Below are positions 1-5,398 of a stretch of 5,398 bases of DNA, piece by piece. The notes under the pieces were generated by a model. It had not been told where the DNA came from. It did not search any database and was given only the letters and a program-made list of their open reading frames with translations. A program made the position numbers and the translations under genes. Position 1 is the stretch's first letter; every line of letters begins with the position of its first letter. The stretch comes from Caryophanales bacterium UBA4856 (GTDB lineage: Bacteria > Bacillota_I > Bacilli_A > RFN20 > CAG-288), in contig DHEG01000001.1 of the NCBI GenBank assembly GCA_002399765.1, forward strand, positions 1,659-7,056, given 5' to 3'.

Positions 1-98
1 TGCAACGGCTCCTTGGATACCCTGAAGAAAGGTTCTGCTTCCTCGGCTGGAATGTCCCTTTCCGTGAATGGCACATTCACCAAATCCTTAGTTTTCAT
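1..98 (-). CDS. Unrecognised protein, N-terminal 32 residues only (runs off left edge)
   Basis: Reading the minus strand from ATG at 98-96 gives 32 complete codons with no stop up to the window edge, beginning MKTKDLVNVPFTERDIPAEE and continuing with an acidic, Phe-rich stretch that ends ...RVSKEPL. The start is supported by GAGG at 110-107, with an 8-base A-rich spacer before the ATG. Codon choice (AGG for Arg, GCC, AAG) matches the neighbouring genes, which also argues that this is a real gene. There is no signal peptide or membrane segment in the visible part. I do not recognise the family from so short a piece and assign no function. It is transcribed divergently from the P-type ATPase gene, with 119 bases between the two starts, so the two could share control. 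It could still be a chance open stretch, but the ribosome site and codon use make that less likely. Confidence 0.6.
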   Translation of the reverse strand, partial: MKTKDLVNVPFTERDIPAEEAEPFFRVSKEPL

Positions 99-217
99 TT
101 CTAGTTCCTCAACTGAATTCTATAACAACAAAAGGAAACAAAAGAAAAAAACGTCAACATTCGAAAAGAGTGATAGCCTTTGTTTGCTTTTGAAGGATGA
201 CCGGGAGGCAAGACCTT
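99..217. promoter_or_regulatory. Divergent intergenic region between the unknown gene and the P-type ATPase
   Basis: This is the only non-coding stretch in the window. It is clearly more AT-rich than the genes and has an A-rich run on the plus strand at about 123-150. It must hold the promoter of the ATPase and probably that of the leftward gene. A -10-like TATAAC lies at 121-126 on the plus strand, and the overlapping bases read TATAGA on the minus strand (124-119). Neither has a convincing -35 box at normal spacing. A TTGACG on the minus strand (157-152) is 27 bases from that TATAGA, which is too far. I found no clean Bacteroidota -7 box (TAnnTTTG); the nearest is TAGCCTTTG at 174-182, one base too long. 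At 119 bases it is too short for a full M-box type Mg2+ riboswitch, and I see no strong hairpin. The regional role is inferred and exact promoters are not resolved. Confidence 0.45.
203..208 (+). promoter_or_regulatory. Shine-Dalgarno-like site that sets the ATPase start
   Basis: GGGAGG lies 9 bases before the ATG at 218. The in-frame ATG at 197, seven codons earlier, has its only purine run (GAAGG) directly against it with no spacer. This makes 218 the better start and gives a 905-residue protein, close to the 898 residues of E. coli MgtA. Confidence 0.6.
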
Positions 218-2935
218 ATGAGAAAGAGGGCTGAAGCCAACGATGCCATAAAGAATAGCAAGGTGATTAACAATACCCTTAATGCCAAGGCCAATGAACT
301 AATGGCCCTGGCCAAGGTAAAAAGCGATGAGCTCCTGGTGCAGCTGGGGAGTAGGCCGACGGGTCTTAGCGATGGTGAGGCGGAACAAGCCATCGACAAG
401 TACGGCAAGAACCTGATCAGGAGTAGCAAGAAGAACAACGTCTTTTTGCGGTTGGTGCATGCCTTTGCCAGTCCCTTCAACATCATGATGTTGGTAGTGG
501 CCATAGTGAGTTTCGTCACCGACTGGCTCAGTGGGGATGTCGATTGGGTCACCCCCGCAATCATCCTGGCGATCATATTGATTTCCGGCACCTTGCGATT
601 CCATGAGGAGAACAAGTCCTTCAGATCCACCGCGAAGCTAAAGGAACTGACGGAGAATACCACCACCGTGCTTAGGGATGGCACCCCCCGGGAATTGCCC
701 AATGGTTCTTTGGCTGTCGGGGATGTCATAAGGTTAGGGGCGGGGGATATGATGCCGGCCGACGTCAGGATCATCGCGGCCAAGGACCTGTTTGTCGATC
801 AATCGGCCCTGACCGGGGAATCCAACCCGGTGGAGAAGGTCGTGGAGCTTGATCCCACCAGGACTATAGGTGGCATATTCGACATACCCAACATCGGCTT
901 CGAAGGCTCCAACGTGGTTTCCGGCACCGGCACCGCATTGGTCGTGAATGTCGGTGGGGAGACGGCCATGGGAAGACTGGCGGCCAAGGTGATAGAGAAG
1001 CGGGGAAAGACCGCCTTCGAGAAGGGCATAGACTCCATCGCCAGGATGCTGATGGGCTTCATGGGGGTAATGGTGCCCATGGTTTTCCTGATCGAGGGCC
1101 TGGCCCATGGCAATTCTTCCGATTTCGCCCAGTGGATAAAGGCCTTTACCTACGCCCTGTCCATAGCCGTCGGCCTCACGCCGGCCCTGATGCCGGTCCA
1201 GGTGGCGGGGGACCTCACCAAGGGGGCCCTCAACATGTCCAAGAAGGACGTGATCGTGAAGGACATCAACTCCATCCAGAACTTCGGGGCCATGGATGTC
1301 CTTTGCACCGACAAGACCGGGACCTTGACGGAGGGCAATTCCACCTTGTCCGAGTATGTCGGCTTCGACGATCAGCCCAACGATTCCGTGATCGACTATG
1401 CCTTCCTCAACTCCAAATACCAGACGGGTATCAGGAACCAGCTGGATAAGTCGATCGTCGAATATATGGATACCCGGCCAGATGACGAAGGACGTCTGAC
1501 CGCCTCCTATCGCCGCTTAGACGAGTTGCCTTTCGACTTCGAGCGGAAGATGCTCACCATCCTTGTCTCTACCGACGATCCGGCTAGGAACCTGATGATC
1601 ACCAAGGGCTTTCCCGGGACCGTCAAGGACAAGATCAAATACATAAAGGAAGGAGACGTCATACGGGAAGCCACTCCCGCCGACATCGTCAAGATCAAGA
1701 ACACGGCTGAGGGATATGGCTCCTTGGGAGCCAGGGTCATCCTGGTCGCCTTCAAGTATGTCGACAGGACATCCATTTCCTTGGCTGACGAGAGCGACAT
1801 GACCTTCCTGGGCTACATCACCTTCAAGGACTCGCCAAAGTCCTCGGCCAAGGCAGCCTTGGCAAAACTTCGGGCCTATGGCGTCCATGTCAAGGTCTTG
1901 ACCGGCGATGGGCTGGCCGCATCCATGACCCTTTGCCAAAGCACGGGGTTTGGCAACATCAAGGCCATCTCCGGTCCCAAGATCGCCCTCATGGATGATC
2001 GGCAATTGTCCAAGGCCGTGGAGGACTGCGATCTGTTCGTGAAGCTCAGTCCTGACGACAAGCAACGGATAGTGAAGGCCTTGAAGGCCAACAGGCACGT
2101 GGTCGGGTTCATGGGCGATGGCATAAACGATGCCCCGGCCTTGCACGAGGCCGACATCGGCATCTCCTTCAAGGATGCCACCGACATCGCCAAGGAAGCG
2201 GCCGACATCATCCTTTTGGAAAACGATCTGGGCGTCTTGTATGACGGCATCATCGAAGGCCGCACTTCCTATTGCAACATGATGAAATACCTCAAGGGTC
2301 AGTCCTCGTCAAACTTCGGCAACATGATTTCCCAGTTGATCGGCTCCATCTGGATTCCCTTCCTTCCGATGCAGCCGGTCCAGATAATCCTATTGGACAT
2401 TATCACGGACATCTCCTGCGCCGTGATGCCTTTCGACAAGGTCGACGAGGAGATGATAAGGAAACCCTGCGACTTCTCCGTCAAGCAGATAAGGGACTTC
2501 ATGTTCATGTTCGCTCCCCTGTCTTCGGTGATAGACATGGCCACCTTTGCCTTCCTGATGTATTACACCGTGCCGGGTATGGCCGGCGGGGCCTATGGCG
2601 CGTCTACCACCAACGCCGCTTTGTTCGCGATGGCCTTCCAGACCGGGTTCTTCATCGAGTCGGTCACGACCCAGAACTTCGTCTATGCCTTCCTAAGGAC
2701 TGAGAAGATACCCCTTATCCAGTCTTCGCCTTCCCTGTCCTATGGCTTTTCGATAGTCCTTTCGGTCCTGGTAGGCTTCTTCGTCATATATGTCCCCGGT
2801 CTCCAGACCGCCTTGGGCTTCGTGAGCCTTCCCGGCTCATTCATCGGGGTCATGTTTGGCTTCATGGTCGTGTACCTGCTTTTGACCCAGCCGGCGAAGG
2901 CGTTATACAAGAAGATATATGGCCGCCTGCTCTAG
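218..2935 (+). CDS. mgtA: P3B-type (MgtA/MgtB-like) cation-transporting P-type ATPase with atypical M4 ion site
   Basis: This is a polytopic inner-membrane pump that uses ATP through an aspartyl-phosphate intermediate; family members import Mg2+. Numbering is from Met at 218 (905 residues; an in-frame ATG at 197 would add 7). The domains are complete and in order: N-terminal cytoplasmic segment, M1 about 87-104 and M2 110-127, actuator domain with TGES at 199-202, M3 about 276-296, M4 310-330, phosphorylation motif DKTGT with Asp365, nucleotide domain with FDFER at 439-443 and Lys463, TGD at 562-564, GDGINDAP from 633, M5 about 699-717, M6 720-739, then four more segments. The stretches around NFGAMD, SSNFGN and PFDxVD closely match MgtA, which separates it from Ca2+ and Na+/K+ pumps. 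Oddities: M4 reads PALMP (322-326) where MgtA has PEMLP, so the ion-site glutamate is missing; M6 has Asp727 where MgtA has Asn, with Thr730 and Asp731 following; the nucleotide-domain KGA is KGF. P-type fold and activity are near certain; Mg2+ as substrate is less sure. Its TAG stop overlaps the ppx stop on the other strand. Confidence 0.93.
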   Translation: MRKRAEANDAIKNSKVINNTLNAKANELMALAKVKSDELLVQLGSRPTGLSDGEAEQAIDKYGKNLIRSSKKNNVFLRLVHAFASPFNIMMLVVAIVSFVTDWLSGDVDWVTPAIILAIILISGTLRFHEENKSFRSTAKLKELTENTTTVLRDGTPRELPNGSLAVGDVIRLGAGDMMPADVRIIAAKDLFVDQSALTGESNPVEKVVELDPTRTIGGIFDIPNIGFEGSNVVSGTGTALVVNVGGETAMGRLAAKVIEKRGKTAFEKGIDSIARMLMGFMGVMVPMVFLIEGLAHGNSSDFAQWIKAFTYALSIAVGLTPALMPVQVAGDLTKGALNMSKKDVIVKDINSIQNFGAMDVLCTDKTGTLTEGNSTLSEYVGFDDQPNDSVIDYAFLNSKYQTGIRNQLDKSIVEYMDTRPDDEGRLTASYRRLDELPFDFERKMLTILVSTDDPARNLMITKGFPGTVKDKIKYIKEGDVIREATPADIVKIKNTAEGYGSLGARVILVAFKYVDRTSISLADESDMTFLGYITFKDSPKSSAKAALAKLRAYGVHVKVLTGDGLAASMTLCQSTGFGNIKAISGPKIALMDDRQLSKAVEDCDLFVKLSPDDKQRIVKALKANRHVVGFMGDGINDAPALHEADIGISFKDATDIAKEAADIILLENDLGVLYDGIIEGRTSYCNMMKYLKGQSSSNFGNMISQLIGSIWIPFLPMQPVQIILLDIITDISCAVMPFDKVDEEMIRKPCDFSVKQIRDFMFMFAPLSSVIDMATFAFLMYYTVPGMAGGAYGASTTNAALFAMAFQTGFFIESVTTQNFVYAFLRTEKIPLIQSSPSLSYGFSIVLSVLVGFFVIYVPGLQTALGFVSLPGSFIGVMFGFMVVYLLLTQPAKALYKKIYGRLL

Positions 2936-3834
2936 ATGACGTTCATGTTGTCCCGGACCAATTCGTCTACTATGCCATCGCCTAAGCCCGTCATCGGGAC
3001 GACTATGAACTTGGCTCCCATAGTCTCGGCTGCCGTCAGGAATATGTCCCCGGCCGGGATTATGACATCGGCCCTATCGGGTTTCAGCTTGAACTTCTCC
3101 ATCCTCTCCCCGACCGAATATTGCTTCAGCTTCCCGTATAGTTCCCTAAGATCCTCGACGTAGAGGACGTTCAAGCCCTTCTTTTCCTTATGCTGGGACA
3201 TCTTCCAATAGCGGTTGATGTTTCCTCCCGTCCCCACGATCTCCAGATTTCCGTATTTGTCCCGATAGTCGGCCAACTTCTTCTTGAATCCCTTCCAGGT
3301 CTCGGGCCTGTCCTTCCCGGCCAGGATCCTTAAGGTGCCCAATTCGAAGGAATTGGATTCCGTCGGTTTGCCCTTGGAGAGGAGGGAGACCTCGGTAGAG
3401 CCCCCGCCGACATCGATGAAGACCCACCTGCCCTCGTCGAGGCTGAAGTCCTTGGCGATCCTGGCGATGGTGTTTGCCTCCTCGTTCCCGCTTATTATCT
3501 GGACGTCGACACCGGTCTCCTTCCGTATCCGCCATATTATGTCCTGGCCGTTTTTGGCCTCGCGCATGGCCGAGGTGGCCATGGCCCGATAGTCGATCAC
3601 GTCATAGATCTCCATCAGGTTCTTGAAGCAGGCCATGGTCTTGACCAATTGCTCTTCCTTCTTGATGCCGATGGCTCCGGTCTTGAAGACATCCACCCCC
3701 AGCCTAAGGGGAATCCTTATTTCCTGGACGTCGTAGTCCTCTATCTCGTGTCTCTCGTTTACGTAAGTGTTCTTGATCACCAATCGGGCTGCGTTGGTCC
3801 CGATGTCGATGCCTGCGTAATAACCGCTTCTCAT
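2932..3834 (-). CDS. ppx: Exopolyphosphatase, short Ppx/GppA family
   Basis: This 300-residue cytoplasmic enzyme of the ASKHA (actin/Hsp70-like) fold is expected to release phosphate from polyphosphate ends; some relatives instead hydrolyse pppGpp. Visible motifs are the first phosphate loop GIDIGTN at 8-14, ATSAMREA at 86-93, the acidic GNEEA at 116-120 whose glutamate corresponds to the catalytic Glu of E. coli Ppx, the second phosphate loop DVGGGSTE at 141-148, GTGGN at 201-205 and RADVIIPAG at 254-262. It stops after the two-lobed catalytic module and lacks the C-terminal domains III/IV that make E. coli Ppx about 513 residues, as in other short Ppx proteins. Start: the ATG overlaps the ppk1 stop as ATGA (3834-3831), with AAGGAA at 3848-3843 lying 8 bases upstream inside ppk1, so translation is probably coupled. 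Its TAG stop shares a CTAG with the stop of the convergent ATPase gene. The adjacent ppk1 favours exopolyphosphatase over pppGpp phosphatase, but sequence alone cannot settle this. Confidence 0.92.
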   Translation of the reverse strand: MRSGYYAGIDIGTNAARLVIKNTYVNERHEIEDYDVQEIRIPLRLGVDVFKTGAIGIKKEEQLVKTMACFKNLMEIYDVIDYRAMATSAMREAKNGQDIIWRIRKETGVDVQIISGNEEANTIARIAKDFSLDEGRWVFIDVGGGSTEVSLLSKGKPTESNSFELGTLRILAGKDRPETWKGFKKKLADYRDKYGNLEIVGTGGNINRYWKMSQHKEKKGLNVLYVEDLRELYGKLKQYSVGERMEKFKLKPDRADVIIPAGDIFLTAAETMGAKFIVVPMTGLGDGIVDELVRDNMNVI

Positions 3835-5398
3835 TTCTTTAGTTCCTTGCGTTCCAATTCGGCCAACTCCTTGTCATCCTTCTCGAGGTAGTAGTCGTAG
3901 AGCTCTTCCTGGCTTCGGAAAGGCTTCTTGCCATTGGGTAGAATGGGTAAATACTTACCCGAGCCATCGACAAGGGCCGCCTTTTGGTTGTCGGCCATAC
4001 CGTAGTCTACTATGGTCTCCAGTTCCTTTTGAATGTCAGGGTCGTAGATCGGGGCGATGACCTCGATGCGGTTATAGAGGTTCCTGGGCATCCAGTCGGC
4101 CGAGCCCATGAAGTAGAGGGGGGTTCCGCCATTCTCGAAGATGAAGATTCGGGAGTGTTCGAGATAGCGGTCTATTATGGCGTGAATCTCGATGTTGTCG
4201 GATATCCCCCTTACGCCAGTCTTGAGGGAGCAGTTGCCCCTTACCAACAGCTTTATGGGCACACCTGCGGCCGAAGCCTCATAGAGGAGACTCACCATCG
4301 GCTTATCGGTAATGTGGTTGATCTTGATCTTTATCCCCGAGGGCAACCCCTTCTTGTGGTTCTGCTCCTCCTTCCTTATAAGCCTTTGGAATACCGACTC
4401 CATCTTCAAGGGGGAGACGAGGAGGTTGTTGAACCTTACCGGCGCATAGGGCCGGGCGATCATGGTGAAGATGCTGTCGATCTCCTTGACGATCTTCCTA
4501 TCGGCCGTGAACAAGAGACAATCGGTATAGGTCTTGGCATTGCCCTCGTGGAAATTGCCCGACGAAATGACGGCGATGTCAGGCCCGTCCTTGACCTTGA
4601 CGAAGACGATCTTGCCATGGACCTTGAAGCCCTCTGCCCCGGTTAATACCTCGCAGCCGGCATCCCTAAGCATCTGGGATATCAGGATGTTTGAGGATTC
4701 GTTGAAACGAGCCATCAGCTCTACCATGCAGGTCACTTTCTTGCCGTTTTGGGCTGCCGCCACCAAGGCCTTGACGACCTTGGAATTGTTGGCTGCCCGA
4801 TAGATGGTGGCCTTTATTTCCTTGACCCTGGGGCTTATGGCGCATTCCTGGAGGAACCTTATGAAAGAGTCGAAGGACTCATAGGGTACATGGATCAAAA
4901 GATCCTTCTTCCTTATCCTGTCTATAAGGGAGATGCCCTTTTGGACTTCGGGTATCTCTATGGAAGGCCAAGGCTCATACCTGAGTCCCTTGCCAGGCAC
5001 ATAGGGGAAGTGCATCAGGTCCTTGTTGTTATGGTATCTGCCTCCCACGGTCACCAGATCCAAATCGTCGACGTCTAGTCTCTTTATGAGGTCCTTCTTC
5101 AGGTCTTCGGGAACGCCTTCCCCAAAGATGGCCCTGACGGGCATGCCCTTGCGTCTTTCCCTCACCGCTTCCGAGATTGTCTTGAGCACACCCTCTTCAG
5201 GATCGCTTTCGACCTGCATCTTGGCATCCTTTGAGAACTTAAAGGCATAGGCATCGAAATGCTCATATCCCATTTCATTGAATATATAAGGAAGATGGAA
5301 CCTAACTATATCGTCTATGTAGATTATGTAGGCCTTGTGGTCCTTGCCATCGGGGAGCCTTACGAACCGACCGATTGAAGCCACGGGCAAAGAGACCA
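3831..5398 (-). CDS. ppk1: Polyphosphate kinase 1, C-terminal ~521 residues (5' end beyond right edge)
   Basis: Ppk1 reversibly transfers the gamma-phosphate of ATP onto a growing polyphosphate chain through a phosphohistidine, at the inner face of the membrane. The frame stays open to the window edge and the visible part starts inside the protein. The TTG at 5390 is an internal Leu and not the start, because full-length Ppk1 is about 690 residues and the N domain plus part of the head domain (about 170 residues) are absent here. Numbering from that Leu: GGRYHNNKD at 116-124 (head/nucleotide region); first phospholipase-D-like half with YRAANNSK at 197-204, ELMARFNE at 224-231, HGK with His258 matching the autophosphorylated His of E. 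coli Ppk (HAK there), and GNFHEGNAKTYTD at 278-290; second half with LLVRGNCSL at 381-389, DRYLEH with His412 matching the second conserved His, FENGG at 418-422 and SADWMPRN at 430-437. The tail is highly charged. The stop codon overlaps the ppx start. Confidence 0.95.
   Translation of the reverse strand, partial: VSLPVASIGRFVRLPDGKDHKAYIIYIDDIVRFHLPYIFNEMGYEHFDAYAFKFSKDAKMQVESDPEEGVLKTISEAVRERRKGMPVRAIFGEGVPEDLKKDLIKRLDVDDLDLVTVGGRYHNNKDLMHFPYVPGKGLRYEPWPSIEIPEVQKGISLIDRIRKKDLLIHVPYESFDSFIRFLQECAISPRVKEIKATIYRAANNSKVVKALVAAAQNGKKVTCMVELMARFNESSNILISQMLRDAGCEVLTGAEGFKVHGKIVFVKVKDGPDIAVISSGNFHEGNAKTYTDCLLFTADRKIVKEIDSIFTMIARPYAPVRFNNLLVSPLKMESVFQRLIRKEEQNHKKGLPSGIKIKINHITDKPMVSLLYEASAAGVPIKLLVRGNCSLKTGVRGISDNIEIHAIIDRYLEHSRIFIFENGGTPLYFMGSADWMPRNLYNRIEVIAPIYDPDIQKELETIVDYGMADNQKAALVDGSGKYLPILPNGKKPFRSQEELYDYYLEKDDKELAELERKELKK
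3843..3848 (-). promoter_or_regulatory. Shine-Dalgarno-like site of ppx inside the end of ppk1
   Basis: On the minus strand AAGGAA lies 8 bases before the ppx ATG, within the codons for the ppk1 C-terminus (RKELKK). Together with the ATGA stop/start overlap it lets ribosomes finishing ppk1 restart on ppx, tying synthesis of the two enzymes. Confidence 0.55.

Noticed and set aside
119..157. Minus-strand sigma70-like promoter TTGACG...TATAGA
   Set aside because: The spacer is 27 bases, far from the usual 16-18, and the -10 would put the transcript start almost on the ribosome site.
13..234. Plus-strand 73-codon open frame across the intergenic region
   Set aside because: Low-complexity Ser/Lys-rich translation; overlaps the start of the ATPase in another frame and the opposite-strand partial gene, which has the better ribosome site and codon use.
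154..783. Long minus-strand open frame (209 codons) opposite the ATPase start
   Set aside because: Antisense to a gene with complete P-type ATPase motifs; its translation is a low-complexity mirror of the coding strand with no recognisable domain.
1178..1186. PALMP variant as a sign of a pseudogene
   Set aside because: The frame is intact over 905 codons, all catalytic motifs are kept, and several M4 and M6 positions differ in a concerted way, so decay is unlikely.
1517..2146. Long minus-strand open frame (209 codons) inside the ATPase
   Set aside because: Covers the conserved nucleotide and phosphorylation domains on the other strand; explained by codon bias of the real gene.
3984..4646. 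Plus-strand 220-codon open frame inside ppk1
   Set aside because: Antisense shadow of the conserved Ppk1 catalytic domain; no ribosome site and no known motifs.
5388..5390. TTG as the start of ppk1
   Set aside because: The frame stays open to the window edge and about 170 N-terminal residues typical of Ppk1 would be missing, so this is an internal Leu codon.

Overview
The window holds four protein genes, two of them cut by its edges, and almost no non-coding DNA. Layout, left to right: the first 32 codons of an unrecognised minus-strand gene (98 down to 1); a 119-base divergent intergenic region (99-217); a plus-strand P-type ATPase of the MgtA/MgtB Mg2+-transporter type (218-2935); and, convergent with it, a minus-strand pair made of polyphosphate kinase (ppk1, entering from the right edge and ending at 3831) followed by a short exopolyphosphatase of the Ppx/GppA family (3834 down to 2932).

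Organism: the roughly 300-residue one-module Ppx, its sequence style and its coupling behind ppk1 resemble the Bacteroidota (Bacteroidales-like) arrangement as I remember it. The genes have moderate GC, use AGG often for arginine, and look alike in codon use, so nothing points to recent transfer. One caution is that three visible starts carry good purine-rich Shine-Dalgarno-like sequences, which is not typical of Bacteroidota. The phylum assignment is therefore moderate confidence only.

How the genes fit together: Ppk1 makes polyphosphate from ATP and Ppx degrades it from the ends. The two overlap by ATGA and are surely co-translated. Polyphosphate is a large Mg2+-binding polyanion and every enzyme here uses Mg2+, so a cation P-type ATPase next door makes physiological sense, although it is convergent and not in the same operon.

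The most interesting point is the ATPase. Its cytoplasmic machinery (TGES, DKTGT, TGD, GDGINDAP) is intact and its overall sequence is P3B/MgtA-like. The transmembrane cation site is not. The M4 motif that is PEMLP in E. coli MgtA is PALMP here, without the glutamate, and M6 carries an Asp where MgtA has Asn. This recalls P3A proton pumps (PIAMP in M4, acidic residue in M6) and suggests a changed ion site or ion specificity. A second oddity is that the ATPase and ppx stop codons are both TAG and share one palindromic CTAG, leaving no intergenic space for a terminator. I see no mobile element, CRISPR array, RNA gene or clearly new multi-gene system.
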